From contig NZ_FXAP01000005.1 of NCBI RefSeq assembly GCF_900177615.1, positions 62,001 through 126,000 of the forward strand: a DNA stretch of 64,000 nt. The letters are read 5' to 3'. The DNA is from Plantibacter flavus. GTDB lineage: Bacteria > Actinomycetota > Actinomycetes > Actinomycetales > Microbacteriaceae. The number at the start of each line of letters is the position of its first letter. The first letter of the stretch is position 1. A program made the position numbers and the translations under genes. The notes beneath the pieces are model-generated. The model was not told where the DNA came from. It saw only the letters and a list, made by a program, of their open reading frames with translations, and made no database searches. This document shows positions 8,575 to 17,750 of this stretch, one piece after another.

Positions 8575-10182
8575 TCACATCCTGAACAGGCCGAAGCCGG
8601 GTTCTGGCAGGGGCGCGCGGGAGCACACCTCGAGCGCGAGTCCGAGGACCGTGCGGGTCTGGGCGGGATCGATGATGCCGTCGTCCCAGAGCCGCGCGGT
8701 CGAGTAGTACGGGTTGCCCTGCTCCTCGAAGTCGGCGAGGATCGGCGCCCTGAAGTCCTCCTCCGCCTGGGCGGTCCATGCCTCACCGCGGGCCTCGAGC
8801 TGGTCGCGCTTGACGGTCGCGAGGACGCTCGCCGCCTGCTGTCCCCCCATGACGGAGATGCGCGCGCCCGGCCACATCCAGAGGAAGCGGGGATCGTAGG
8901 CCCGGCCGCACATGGAGTAGTTGCCGGCGCCGAACGAACCGCCGATCACGACCGTCAGCTTCGGCACCCGGGTGGTCGCGACCGCGGTGACCATCTTCGC
9001 GCCGTGCTTGGCGATGCCTCCGGCCTCGGCGTCACTGCCGACCATGAAGCCCGAGATGTTCTGGAGGAACAGCAACGGGATGCCGCGCTGGTCGGCGAGC
9101 TCGATGAAGTGAGCGCCCTTCAGGGCCGACTCGCTGAAGAGCACGCCGTTGTTCGCGATGATGCCGACGGGGTGCCCGTGCAGCCTCGCGAACCCGGTCA
9201 CGAGGGTGTCGCCGTACTCGCGCTTGAACTCCGAGAAGTCGCTGCCGTCGACGAGCCGCGCGATCACTTCACGGACGTCGTAGGCCGTCTGCAGCTCCGC
9301 CGGGACGACCCCGTACAGTTCCGTCTCCGGGACGACCGGCGGCACGCTCGGACGCACCTCCCACGCGCGCTGGTGGGGCGCCGGCAGCGTCGCGACCGCA
9401 TCCCGGAGGATGTCGAGCGCGTGCGCGTCGTCGTCGGCGAGGTGGTCCGTGACCCCCGACACCCGGGCGTGGAGGTCGCCGCCGCCGAGTTGCTCCGGAG
9501 TCACGACCTCGCCGATCGCGGCCTTCACGAGGGGTGGACCGCCCAGGAAGATCGTGCCCTGGCCACGCACGATCACGTTCTCGTCACTCATGGCGGGGAC
9601 GTACGCGCCTCCGGCGGTGCAGGAACCGAGCACGGCGGCCAGTTGCGGGATACCGGCCGCCGACATCCTGGCCTGGTTGAAGAAGATCCGGCCAAAGTGG
9701 TCCCGATCAGGGAAGACCTCGTCCTGCGTCGGGAGGTTCGCTCCCCCGGAGTCGACCAGGTACAGGCAGGGCAGCCGGTTCGCGGCAGCGATCTCCTGGG
9801 CCCGGAGGTGCTTCTTCACCGTCATCGGGAAGTACGAGCCGCCCTTCGCGGTCGCGTCGTTCGACACGACGAGCACGTGTCGTCCGTGGACGAGGCCGAT
9901 CCCGGCGATGACCCCGGCGCCGGGAGTCGCGTCGTCGTACATGCCGTGCGCGGCCAAGGGCGCGATCTCCAGGAAGGGGCTCCCCTCGTCGAGCAGGCGG
10001 TCGACCCGATCGCGCGGCAGCAGCTTCCCCCGGGCGACGTGCCGGGACCGCGACGCCTCCGGTCCGCCCAGGGCCGCGGTCGCCATCGTCTGTTCGAGCA
10101 CGGTCACGAGCTCCCGCTGCGCCGCCTCCTGCTCGCGGAATCGGGCTGAGGTGGGATCGGCACCGCTCGTGAGGATGGGCAC
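8575..10182 (-). CDS. mccB: methylcrotonyl-CoA carboxylase beta (carboxyltransferase) subunit
   Basis: Carboxyltransferase with two crotonase-fold halves, 535 residues. The stretches [28 protein letters not shown] and [12 protein letters not shown] are the hallmark of 3-methylcrotonyl-CoA carboxylases, as is [19 protein letters not shown] near the start. It uses carboxybiotin to carboxylate 3-methylcrotonyl-CoA to 3-methylglutaconyl-CoA. An ATG at 10215 is in frame, but it has no Shine-Dalgarno and sits in palindromic DNA. GTG 10182 has AGGAG five bases upstream and is preferred. It is the first gene of the leucine operon, divergent from a TetR regulator. Confidence 0.93.
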   Translation of the reverse strand: MPILTSGADPTSARFREQEAAQRELVTVLEQTMATAALGGPEASRSRHVARGKLLPRDRVDRLLDEGSPFLEIAPLAAHGMYDDATPGAGVIAGIGLVHGRHVLVVSNDATAKGGSYFPMTVKKHLRAQEIAAANRLPCLYLVDSGGANLPTQDEVFPDRDHFGRIFFNQARMSAAGIPQLAAVLGSCTAGGAYVPAMSDENVIVRGQGTIFLGGPPLVKAAIGEVVTPEQLGGGDLHARVSGVTDHLADDDAHALDILRDAVATLPAPHQRAWEVRPSVPPVVPETELYGVVPAELQTAYDVREVIARLVDGSDFSEFKREYGDTLVTGFARLHGHPVGIIANNGVLFSESALKGAHFIELADQRGIPLLFLQNISGFMVGSDAEAGGIAKHGAKMVTAVATTRVPKLTVVIGGSFGAGNYSMCGRAYDPRFLWMWPGARISVMGGQQAASVLATVKRDQLEARGEAWTAQAEEDFRAPILADFEEQGNPYYSTARLWDDGIIDPAQTRTVLGLALEVCSRAPLPEPGFGLFRM

Positions 10183-10215
10183 TCGGGCTCCTGTCGTCGT
10201 CGACCGTGAGTGCAT

Positions 10216-10262
10216 TCAGTTACTCATCACTCACTGAAAGAGAGGTTACAGTTCATTAACTG
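10216..10262. promoter_or_regulatory. candidate TetR operator pair between mccB and its divergent regulator
   Basis: Two related palindromic elements lie in the 105-base divergent gap. CAGTTCATTAACTG (10249-10262) is a perfect 5+5 inverted repeat, and TCAGT-12-ACTGA (10216-10237) is another. TCAGTTACTCA (10216-10226) and TCAGTTAATGA (reverse strand of the second) agree at 9 of 11 bases. Both overlap plausible -10 hexamers, TAACCT for mccB and TACAGT for the regulator, so one repressor could shut both directions. Confidence 0.55.
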
Positions 10263-10287
10263 AAAAAGTCCACCCCGAGGAGATCCG

Positions 10288-10920
10288 ATGACCGGTCGTG
10301 ACACACCGTCCCCGAACCCGCCGCACCTCGGGCGCTCGGAGGCGAAAGCGGCACGTCGCTCGGCCCTCCTGCGGTCAGCGGCCGGACTGTTCGCCGAGCG
10401 CGGCTTCGCCGGGGTGTCGATGGAGGACCTCGGAACGGCCGTCGGCATGAGCGGACCCGCCGTCTACCGCCACTTCCCGAGCAAGCAGGCCGTCCTCGCA
10501 GCACTCCTCGTCGGCGTCAGTCAGGATCTGCTGGACGGCGGGACCCGCGAGGTCGAGCAGGCTCCGGACAGCGATCGGGCACTGCGTTCGCTGGTCACCT
10601 TCCATGTGGCCTTCGCCCTCGACGACCCCGACGTGATCCGCATCCAGGACCACGACCTCGACAGCCTGGCACCGGACGACCGCCGCGCGGTCCGCACCCT
10701 CCAGCGGCGCTACGTCGAGCGGTGGGTGGACGTCCTCACGACGCTGCACCCCACGATCCCCGCGGCGGACCTGCGGGTCCGCGCGCTCGCGGGCTTCGGA
10801 CTGATCAACTCCACGTCCCACAGCACCTCCCTTGGCAGGAACGAGGCCGGGACACCTGACCGCGAGGCGGTGCGCTCGACGCTCGAGCGGATGGCACTGG
10901 CCGCCCTGCTCGCCGCGTGA
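10288..10920 (+). CDS. TetR family transcriptional regulator of the leucine catabolism operon
   Basis: A 210-residue TetR-type repressor. The N-terminal domain (about 18-68) holds the helix-turn-helix with GMSGPAVYRHFPSK, which is diagnostic, and the rest is an all-helical ligand domain of the TetR_C type. It is transcribed away from mccB with a gap holding two related palindromes, the usual layout of a repressor that controls its divergent neighbour and itself. An acyl-CoA of the leucine pathway is a natural candidate ligand (inference). GGAG is placed seven bases before the ATG. The first ~17 residues are Pro/Arg-rich. Confidence 0.9.
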   Translation: MTGRDTPSPNPPHLGRSEAKAARRSALLRSAAGLFAERGFAGVSMEDLGTAVGMSGPAVYRHFPSKQAVLAALLVGVSQDLLDGGTREVEQAPDSDRALRSLVTFHVAFALDDPDVIRIQDHDLDSLAPDDRRAVRTLQRRYVERWVDVLTTLHPTIPAADLRVRALAGFGLINSTSHSTSLGRNEAGTPDREAVRSTLERMALAALLAA

Positions 10921-10935
10921 GGAAGCGGAGCAGCG

Positions 10936-11313
10936 TCAGTCGACGAGCACGGACAGGACGTTCCCCGCTGGATCGGTGAACCAGGCGATGTCCGGGCCGT
11001 TCCCGCGCATGATCCCCTTCGCGTCCGTCGGCAGGACGTCGTCGGGGTAGAGCTTCGTCACCACGCCCTGCGCCTGCAGCTCGTCGACTGCCGCGTCGAT
11101 GTCCTCGACCACGAGGTTCAGGACCGTGAACGAGGCTGGTGTGTGGTCCGGCTTCCCGTAGACGAGCACCGACCCGCCGGCGGGCAGCGCCACGTCCAGG
11201 AATCCCATGGCGTTGTCGGTGACCGTGAGACCGAGGACGTCCCGGTAGAACGCCCTCGCCGCGCCGATGTCGTCGACCGAGAACCCGCTGAAGACATCCG
11301 TGTAGGTGACCAT
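10936..11313 (-). CDS. VOC/glyoxalase family protein
   Basis: A 125-residue vicinal-oxygen-chelate fold protein with two beta-alpha-beta-beta-beta modules (FSVDDIGAARAFYRDVLGL at the start, VEDIDAAVDELQAQG in the middle, WFTDPAGNVLSV at the end). Such proteins include glyoxalases, dioxygenases and resistance proteins; the metal ligands are not clear enough to assign a reaction. A well-placed AAGGAG precedes the ATG. It converges with the TetR gene (stops 15 bases apart) and lies downstream of the BCKDH genes, separated by a hairpin. Whether it belongs to their operon is unclear. Confidence 0.8.
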   Translation of the reverse strand: MVTYTDVFSGFSVDDIGAARAFYRDVLGLTVTDNAMGFLDVALPAGGSVLVYGKPDHTPASFTVLNLVVEDIDAAVDELQAQGVVTKLYPDDVLPTDAKGIMRGNGPDIAWFTDPAGNVLSVLVD

Positions 11314-11376
11314 GAGCCGCTCCTTCGCTGATTCCCGATGCGTACACGATGCACGATGCCACGTCGCGGTCGTCGC

Positions 11377-11424
11377 GTCCAGGCCCGAACGGCCGCCGGG
11401 GCGGGCGAGCGCGAGGGCCTGGAC
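11377..11424 (-). terminator. candidate hairpin terminator after the BCKDH E2 gene
   Basis: Ten-base perfect inverted repeat GTCCAGGCCC / GGGCCTGGAC with a GC-rich 28-base loop, just behind the E2 stop. No U-tract follows, so termination strength is uncertain. Confidence 0.4.
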
Positions 11425-11431
11425 TCGACGA

Positions 11432-12775
11432 TCACACCATCGTCAGGACCATCGCCGGATCGGAGAGCATCGTCCCGAGGTCGACGAGGAACCGGGACCC
11501 CTGCTCTCCGTCGATGAGCCGATGGTCGAACGACAGCGACAGCGTCACGACGTGTCGCAGCGCGACCTGTCCCTCGAACTCCCACGGCTGGCGACGGACG
11601 GCACCGAGCGCGATGATCGCCGCCTCACCGGGGTTCAGGATGGGCGTCCCCGCATCGACGCCGAAGACGCCGACGTTGGAGATCGTGATCGTCCCCCCTC
11701 GCAGTTCCGCCGGAGCGGTGCGTCCCTCGCGGGCCGTGCGCACGACGTCCGCCACGGCGTCCGCGAGTTCGAACAGGCTGAGCTCCTCGGCCCGTGCGAT
11801 GTTCGGGACGAGGAGTCCCCGCGGCGTCGCTGCGGCGATCCCGAGTCCGACGTGGCCGTACTCGACGATCTCCCCGGCAGCCTCGTCCCAACTCGCGTTG
11901 ACCGCGGGAGTGCGTCTCACGGCGATGCACACCGCTTTGGCGAGGACGGTCAGGATGTTGACCCGGTGGTCCCCGGTCCGAGGTGAGCGGGCGAGCGCGT
12001 CCAGCAGCGACATCGTCGGCGTCACGTCGACCGTCAGGAACTCCGTCACGTGGGGAGCCGTGAACGCGCTGCTCACCATCGCCTCGGCAGTCCGGCGCCT
12101 GACCCCCGTGATCGGCCGACGCACCGACCCGTCGGCCGCCGTGGCCGGCGCCTCTGGGGTCCCGGCGGGTGCCGCTCCCGCTCCGCGAGCACGCTCCGGC
12201 AGCTGCCCACTCAGGCCGGTCGCAGCGTGCTCGACCTCCTCACGCGCGATCCGACCACCGACGCCGGTGCCGACGAGCGTTCCGAGGTCGACGCCCAGAT
12301 CGCGGGCGAGTCGCCGGACCGGCGGTGTCGCGCGGGGCCGTGCACGCTCCGAGATCGGAGCGGTCTGCGCCGGGGCGGGTGCCTCATCGCCGACGGACCG
12401 GGCACGACGCCGTGGCCGTTCCCCGCTCGCCGTGCGAGGGCCGTAGCCGACGAGGACCGGCTCGCGGTCCGCCGCTCCACTCGGGCGGTCGACCTCCGCC
12501 GTGTCGACCTCGGGGACCGACGGGGACGGAGCGGTCTCGCCATCGGGCGCGAAGTCGACGAGCGCCTCGCCGACGAGGACCGTCGTCCCCGGTTCGACGT
12601 GGAGCCTCGTGACCACGCCGGCGGTCGGCGCGGGCAGTTCGACGAGCGCCTTCGCGGTCTCGACCTCGGCGATCACCTGGTTGAGCTCGACGTGGTCGCC
12701 GACGGCGACGCGCCAGGACACGAGTTCGCTCTCGGTCAGACCTTCACCGAGATCGGGGAGGGAGAACCGCTTCAT
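11432..12775 (-). CDS. bkdC: branched-chain 2-oxoacid dehydrogenase E2 (dihydrolipoyl acyltransferase)
   Basis: A 447-residue E2 core enzyme. The N-terminal lipoyl domain has EVETAKALVE with lipoylated Lys42, the peripheral-subunit-binding domain spans about 155-190 (PPVRRLARDLGVDLGTLVG), and the C-terminal catalytic domain has SFDHRLIDG with catalytic His near 418. There is one lipoyl domain only. It receives the acyl group from the E1 pair encoded directly upstream and makes branched acyl-CoA for the acyl-CoA dehydrogenase. The ATG overlaps the E1 beta stop (ATGA). A dedicated E3 lipoamide dehydrogenase is not in the window. Branched-chain specificity rests on the neighbourhood and on similarity in order to M. 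tuberculosis Rv2495c-Rv2497c. Confidence 0.9.
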   Translation of the reverse strand: MKRFSLPDLGEGLTESELVSWRVAVGDHVELNQVIAEVETAKALVELPAPTAGVVTRLHVEPGTTVLVGEALVDFAPDGETAPSPSVPEVDTAEVDRPSGAADREPVLVGYGPRTASGERPRRRARSVGDEAPAPAQTAPISERARPRATPPVRRLARDLGVDLGTLVGTGVGGRIAREEVEHAATGLSGQLPERARGAGAAPAGTPEAPATAADGSVRRPITGVRRRTAEAMVSSAFTAPHVTEFLTVDVTPTMSLLDALARSPRTGDHRVNILTVLAKAVCIAVRRTPAVNASWDEAAGEIVEYGHVGLGIAAATPRGLLVPNIARAEELSLFELADAVADVVRTAREGRTAPAELRGGTITISNVGVFGVDAGTPILNPGEAAIIALGAVRRQPWEFEGQVALRHVVTLSLSFDHRLIDGEQGSRFLVDLGTMLSDPAMVLTMV

Positions 12776-13818
12776 CGCCGTCCCTCCCCACCGGTCGTCG
12801 AACGGGCATCGGCCCTGCCGACGGCCGAGGCGGAGGACCGACGCCCCAGCGCGCGATCCACCCCGTCCAGGATCCGATCGAGGTCTGGGAGGAAGTGGTC
12901 CTCGAGCGCCGAAGCGGGATAGGGCGTGTCGAACCCCGTCACCCGCACCGGGGCCTCTTCGAGGAGGTCGAAGCAGCGTTCGGTGATCGAGGCCGCCAGT
13001 TCGGCTCCGACCCCTCCGGAGCGTTGCGCCTCGTGCGTGATGACGAGTCGCCCGGTCTTCTCGACCGAGGCGGCGACCGCGTCGACGTCCAGAGGCGCGA
13101 GGGATCGGAGGTCGATCACCTCAAGGTCGACGCCCTCGTCGGCCGCAGCCTCCGCAGCTTCGAGCGCCGTCTGGACGAGCGGGCCGTAGGCGACCAGCGT
13201 CGCGTCCGTGCCGGCGCGAACCGTCCGCGCACGGGTGAACGCGAGCGGATCGGCGGGCAGGTCGTCGAGGACCTCGCCCTTCGTCCAGTACCGCCGCTTC
13301 GGTTCGAAGAACAGCACCGGGTCGTCGCACGCGATCGCCTGACGGATCATGGTGTGCGCGTCCTGGGGGTCCGAGCACGTCACCACGCGCAGTCCCGCCG
13401 TGTGCGCGAAGTACGCCTCCGGGGACTCGGAATGGTGCTCGACGGCGCCGATGCCTCCGCCGTACGGCACCCGGATGGTGACCGGCATCCGCACGGCCCC
13501 CTTCGTCCGGTAGTGCAGCTTCGCCAACTGCGCGACGATCTGGTCGAAGCCCGGATAGATGAACCCGTCGAACTGGATCTCGCACACCGGGCGGAAGCCT
13601 CGGAACGCCAGACCGATCGCCGCTCCGATGATCGCGGACTCCGCCAACGGCATGTCGACGACGCGATCGGCACCGAACTCCGCCTGGAGGCCGTCGGTCA
13701 CCCGGAACACCCCACCGAGTCGGCCGATGTCCTCGCCGAGCAACAGGACCCGGTCGTCATCGGCGAGTGCGTGGTGCAGTCCGGTGTTGATCGCCTTGCT
13801 GAGGGTGAGCGTGGTCAT
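12772..13818 (-). CDS. bkdB: branched-chain 2-oxoacid dehydrogenase E1 beta subunit
   Basis: A 348-residue transketolase-like E1 beta chain. Motifs include LLGEDIGRLGGVFRVTDGL near 27-45, MPLAESAIIG, GFDQIVAQLAKLHYR and GAVEHHSESPEAYFAHTAGL with the conserved His pair. It forms a heterotetramer with the alpha chain, and both are needed for decarboxylation of the 2-oxoacid with thiamine diphosphate. The gene overlaps its neighbours on both sides by four bases (ATGA), so E1 alpha, E1 beta and E2 form one translationally coupled unit. The C-terminal ~20 residues are a Ser/Ala/Arg/Gly-rich tail beyond the usual domain end. Confidence 0.92.
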   Translation of the reverse strand: MTTLTLSKAINTGLHHALADDDRVLLLGEDIGRLGGVFRVTDGLQAEFGADRVVDMPLAESAIIGAAIGLAFRGFRPVCEIQFDGFIYPGFDQIVAQLAKLHYRTKGAVRMPVTIRVPYGGGIGAVEHHSESPEAYFAHTAGLRVVTCSDPQDAHTMIRQAIACDDPVLFFEPKRRYWTKGEVLDDLPADPLAFTRARTVRAGTDATLVAYGPLVQTALEAAEAAADEGVDLEVIDLRSLAPLDVDAVAASVEKTGRLVITHEAQRSGGVGAELAASITERCFDLLEEAPVRVTGFDTPYPASALEDHFLPDLDRILDGVDRALGRRSSASAVGRADARSTTGGEGRR

Positions 13819-14963
13819 CGGGCACCACCGTCGAACATCGCGAGGTACGAGCGGTACTCCTCGCGTTGCCGTTCGAGCCCGGGGTGGGCGGTGGCGTAGA
13901 CCTCGTCGAAGAGCGAGAGCGGGTCAGGGGCAGGCAAGGCGAGGCACCCCGCACGGACCCGGGCGGCAGCCGAGTCGGCGACGGACGCGACGTGGGCTCG
14001 GGCCGTCTCGTCGAGGATCCCCTCGGACTCCAGCAGACGCTCGAGACGGGTGATCGGATCCTTCGCCCGCCACGACGCGACCTCGCTCTCGTCCCGGTAC
14101 CGCGTCGGATCGTCCGAGGTGGTGTGCGGCCCCATGCGGTAGGTGACGGCCTCGATGAAGGTGGGCCCACCACCGGAACGTGCGCGGTCGACGGCGATCC
14201 GCATCGCCGCCGTCACGGCGAGCACGTCGTTGCCGTCGACCCGCATGCTCGGCACCCCGAACCCCGGTGCCCGGTCCGCGATGGGGCGCTGGGCCTGCAG
14301 CCCGACGGGCTCGGAGATCGCGTACTGGTTGTTCTGGCAGAAGAAGACCACGGGTGCCTGGAAGCTCGCGGCGAGCACCAGCGCCTCGTTCACGTCGCCC
14401 TGGCTCGTCGCCCCGTCGCCGAAATAGGCCACGGCCACCGCGTCGGACCCGTCGCGCTGACAGCCCATCGCATAGCCGGTCGCGTGGAGCGTCTGGGCGC
14501 CGATGATGACCGCCGGCGTCGCCATGCCGACCGCGAACGGGTCCCAGCCCGAGAGCGCGGTCCCCCGCCACATCGCCATCAGCTGGTCGAGTTCGACGCC
14601 ACGGCAGTAGGCGACGGCCTGTTCGCGGTAGCTCGTGAAGACGAAGTCCCCGCGCCGCAGCACCCGCGCCGACCCGACCTGGGCGGCCTCCTGCCCGAGC
14701 GACGGTGGCCACAGACCGATCTCGCCCTGACGTTGGAGGGCGGTCGCCTCCGTGTCGATGCGGCGCGTGACGACCATGTCCTCGTAGAGCGCGAGCAGCT
14801 CGGCGTGACCGAGGTCGGCGACGAAGAGGTCGTAGAGGGCGTCCTCCTGACGGACGCCGTCCGGATCGAGGAGCTGGACGCACCCTCGGTCGACCGGGAC
14901 CGGTTCGCGTGCATCACCGCCCCGCTCGTCGGAATCCTGCGGGAATTGGGTGTGAGTCTCCAT
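13815..14963 (-). CDS. bkdA: branched-chain 2-oxoacid dehydrogenase E1 alpha subunit
   Basis: A 382-residue thiamine diphosphate-binding E1 alpha chain. The ThDP/Mg motif runs from GDGATSQGDVNEAL to FCQNNQYAI, and the phosphorylation-loop-like YRMGPHTTSDDPTRYR follows. LGQEAAQVGSARVL marks the family's N-terminal domain. It decarboxylates branched 2-oxoacids such as 4-methyl-2-oxopentanoate from leucine. It is first of the three-gene bkd unit. No good Shine-Dalgarno is seen; ATG 14963 is preferred over a GTG six bases upstream. The gene starts 194 bases beyond the pnp stop, with the pnp terminator between, so it needs its own promoter. Confidence 0.9.
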   Translation of the reverse strand: METHTQFPQDSDERGGDAREPVPVDRGCVQLLDPDGVRQEDALYDLFVADLGHAELLALYEDMVVTRRIDTEATALQRQGEIGLWPPSLGQEAAQVGSARVLRRGDFVFTSYREQAVAYCRGVELDQLMAMWRGTALSGWDPFAVGMATPAVIIGAQTLHATGYAMGCQRDGSDAVAVAYFGDGATSQGDVNEALVLAASFQAPVVFFCQNNQYAISEPVGLQAQRPIADRAPGFGVPSMRVDGNDVLAVTAAMRIAVDRARSGGGPTFIEAVTYRMGPHTTSDDPTRYRDESEVASWRAKDPITRLERLLESEGILDETARAHVASVADSAAARVRAGCLALPAPDPLSLFDEVYATAHPGLERQREEYRSYLAMFDGGAR

Positions 14964-15104
14964 CGACACGATGCACGCCGCCTTGAGTTCGGTGACCTCA
15001 CGGCGGTGCCTCGTGAGCGATGCCGTGCCCTCGCGTCATCGCGAGGTGGTCCGAGGCTACGCCGGATCACCCTGGCGCTCAACCGTCGACACTCCGCGCA
15101 ACGG

Positions 15105-15140
15105 CGAACGCCCGCCCCGCGGAAGCGGGACGGGCGTTCG
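15105..15140 (-). terminator. intrinsic terminator downstream of pnp
   Basis: Strong hairpin: CGAACGCCCG and CGGGCGTTCG pair perfectly, continued by CCCGC / GCGGG across a one-base mismatch pair, with a GGAA tetraloop. It lies 17 bases behind the pnp stop. The U-tract is weak, as is usual in high-GC actinobacteria. Confidence 0.75.
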
Positions 15141-15157
15141 GGTGCAACTGCTGAGGC

Positions 15158-17449
15158 TTAGCCTTCGGCCGGGGCCTCAGGACCTTCGCTGGCAGCGTCA
15201 CTGCCGTGCGTGTCGGCCTCATCGGCGACGACCGGAGCGAGCGAGAGCTTGCCGCGGTCGTCGATCTTCGTGATCTCGACGAGGATCTTCTGGCCGACGC
15301 CGAGCACGTCTTCGACGTTCTCCACACGCTTGCCCCCGGCGAGCTTGCGGACCTCGGAGATGTGCAGCAGGCCGTCCTTGCCCGGGAGCAGCGAGACGAA
15401 CGCGCCGAACGCGGCGATCTTGACGACGGTTCCGAGGAACTGCTCGCCGACCTCCGGGTTGGTGGGGTTCGCGATCGCGTTGACCTGGGCACGAGCGGCC
15501 TCGGCCGACGGACCGTCGACGGCGCCGATGTAGACGGTGCCGTCCTCCTCGATGGAGATGTCGGCGCCGGTCTCGTCCTGGATCGAGTTGATCGTCTTGC
15601 CCTTCGGGCCGATCAGCTCGCCGATCTTGTCGACGGGGATCTGGACGCTGATGACGCGAGGCGCGGTCGGCGCCATCTCGTCGGGAGCGTCGATCGCCGC
15701 GTTCAGCACGGAGAGGATCGTCGTGCGGGCGTCCTTGGCCTGCTGGAGCGCACCGGTCAGGACCGAGGTCGGGATGCCGTCGAGCTTCGTGTCGAGCTGG
15801 ATGGCCGTGACGAACTCGGAGGTACCGGCGACCTTGAAGTCCATGTCGCCCAGGGCGTCTTCGGCGCCGAGGATGTCGGTGAGCGCCGCGTAACGGGTCT
15901 CACCGTCGACGACGTCGGAGATGAGGCCCATGGCGATACCGGCGACGGGTGCGCGGAGCGGCACACCGGCGTTCAGCAGCGACAGGGTCGAGGCGCAGAC
16001 GGAACCCATCGAGGTCGAACCGTTGGACCCGAGGGCCTCGGAGACCTGACGGATCGCGTAGGGGAACTCCTCGCGGCTCGGCAGCACCGGCACGAGTGCG
16101 CGCTCGGCGAGGAAGCCGTGCCCGATCTCGCGACGCTTCGGCGAACCGACCCGGCCGGTCTCACCGGTCGAGTAGGGCGGGAAGTTGTAGTGGTGCAGGT
16201 AGCGCTTCTTCGTGACGGGCGACAGCGAGTCGATCTGCTGCTCCATCTTGAGCATGTTCAGCGTGGTGACACCCAGGATCTGGGTCTCGCCGCGCTGGAA
16301 GATCGCAGAACCGTGGACGCGCGGGATGACCTGCACCTCGGCGTCGAGCGGACGGATGTCGGTCAGGCCACGGCCGTCGATGCGGATGCCCTCGCGGAGG
16401 ACACGGCCGCGCATGACGACCTTCGAGACGGACTTGTACGCCGCCGAGAACTGCGTGAGCACCTCGGCGTCGAGCGAACCGGCCTCGACGCGCTCGGTGA
16501 TCTCCGCCTTGACGCGGTCCTTGAGGGCGTCGTCGGCGTTCTGGCGCTCGATCTTGTCGGCGATCTGGTAGACGTTCACCAGTTCGTCGTGTGCGAGACC
16601 GGCGACGGCGTCGTAGCTCTCCTGCGTGTACGGGAGGAACACGGGGTAGGCCGCGATCTCCTTGGCCGCCTGAGCGGCGAGTTCGCTCTGCGCCTTGACG
16701 AGCTGCTTGAGGAACGGCTTGGAGGCCTCGAGACCGGCCGCGACGACCGCCTCGTCGGGCTTCGTGGCGCCGCCCTTGATGAGGTTCCAGCTGTTCTCGG
16801 TGGCCTCGGCCTCGACCATCATGATCGCGACGTCTTCGTTGCCGTTGGCGTCGGTCACGATGCGACCGGCGACGATGATGTCGAAGACGGCCTCCTCGAG
16901 CTGGTCGACCTTCGGGAATGCGACCCACTGGTCGGCCTCGCCGGCCTGGCCGGGGATCAGCGCGAGACGGACGGCGCCGATCGGACCGGAGAACGGCAGA
17001 CCCGAGATCTGGGTGGACATCGACGCCGCGTTGATCGCGAGGGCGTCGTAGAACTCACCCGGAGCGATCGAGAGGACGGTGATGACGATCTGGACCTCGT
17101 TGCGGAGGCCGGTGACGAACGACGGGCGCAGCGGCCGGTCGATGAGGCGGCAGACGAGGATCGCCTCGGTCGAGGGGCGGCCCTCACGACGGAAGAACGA
17201 ACCGGGGATCTTGCCGGCGGCGTAGGAGCGCTCCTCGACGTCCACCGTGAGGGGGAAGAAGTCGAAGTTGTCCTTGGGGTGCTTTCCGGCCGAGGTGGCC
17301 GAGAGGAGCATGGTCTCCTCGTCGAGGTACGCGGCGATCGCGCCCTGTGCCTGCTGCGCGAGGCGGCCGGCTTCGAACCGGACCGTGCGCTTGCCGAACT
17401 TGCCGTTGTCGAGAACGGCCTCGGCGAACTTGATTTCTGGACCTTCCAC
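15158..17449 (-). CDS. pnp: polyribonucleotide nucleotidyltransferase (PNPase)
   Basis: A 763-residue phosphorolytic 3'-5' exoribonuclease that also adds tails. Two RNase PH domains carry the usual catalytic blocks ([20 protein letters not shown] in the first, [15 protein letters not shown] in the second). Then come a KH domain ([20 protein letters not shown]) and an S1 domain ([21 protein letters not shown]). The GTG start gives [19 protein letters not shown], matching actinobacterial PNPases, with AAGGAG at good spacing; the in-frame codons upstream have no such support. In most actinobacteria pnp follows rpsO directly, but here six kilobases and five genes separate them. The last ~35 residues are acidic and low-complexity. 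Confidence 0.96.
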   Translation of the reverse strand: MEGPEIKFAEAVLDNGKFGKRTVRFEAGRLAQQAQGAIAAYLDEETMLLSATSAGKHPKDNFDFFPLTVDVEERSYAAGKIPGSFFRREGRPSTEAILVCRLIDRPLRPSFVTGLRNEVQIVITVLSIAPGEFYDALAINAASMSTQISGLPFSGPIGAVRLALIPGQAGEADQWVAFPKVDQLEEAVFDIIVAGRIVTDANGNEDVAIMMVEAEATENSWNLIKGGATKPDEAVVAAGLEASKPFLKQLVKAQSELAAQAAKEIAAYPVFLPYTQESYDAVAGLAHDELVNVYQIADKIERQNADDALKDRVKAEITERVEAGSLDAEVLTQFSAAYKSVSKVVMRGRVLREGIRIDGRGLTDIRPLDAEVQVIPRVHGSAIFQRGETQILGVTTLNMLKMEQQIDSLSPVTKKRYLHHYNFPPYSTGETGRVGSPKRREIGHGFLAERALVPVLPSREEFPYAIRQVSEALGSNGSTSMGSVCASTLSLLNAGVPLRAPVAGIAMGLISDVVDGETRYAALTDILGAEDALGDMDFKVAGTSEFVTAIQLDTKLDGIPTSVLTGALQQAKDARTTILSVLNAAIDAPDEMAPTAPRVISVQIPVDKIGELIGPKGKTINSIQDETGADISIEEDGTVYIGAVDGPSAEAARAQVNAIANPTNPEVGEQFLGTVVKIAAFGAFVSLLPGKDGLLHISEVRKLAGGKRVENVEDVLGVGQKILVEITKIDDRGKLSLAPVVADEADTHGSDAASEGPEAPAEG

Positions 17450-17750
17450 AGGTCTCTCCTTCGTACGTGTGCGCTCCCGTCGAGTGACGGGCCGCGCGTC
17501 CCGAATGGACGCGCCGTCGAGCGCGGTCGTGCATGATGCAGCGCGCAACACAGCCGCAGTACTTGCTCAAGCCGCCCGGTCTTCCGGGACTTGGCTGGCC
17601 ACCAGTAGAACACCACCCGCGGATCGCGAGGGATACACCACCGAGGACCAGCTTCCTGTCGGCTGGCTGTGCGCGGAGCGGACCATCACGGTCCGCCGTC
17701 GGTCAGCCTAGCAGAGGGGGGTTCGGCGATCCCCGGAACGACACGGATCC
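17450..17750 (-). other. pnp leader region without a gene
   Basis: A 301-base stretch between the FUSC-type gene and pnp, both on the minus strand. It must hold the pnp promoter and leader. The only clear structure is a 7-bp perfect hairpin GCGGACC-ATCAC-GGTCCGC (17678-17696), close behind the upstream gene, possibly its terminator. PNPase leaders are often processed for autoregulation in other bacteria, but I see no long double-strand element that would prove this here. Confidence 0.4.

Noticed and set aside
15206-17536. A 776-codon open frame on the plus strand across pnp
   Set aside because: It is antisense to pnp; its composition is Arg/Asp/Gly/Val-rich with no domain, which is what high-GC DNA gives opposite a real gene. 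Pnp itself has every expected motif.
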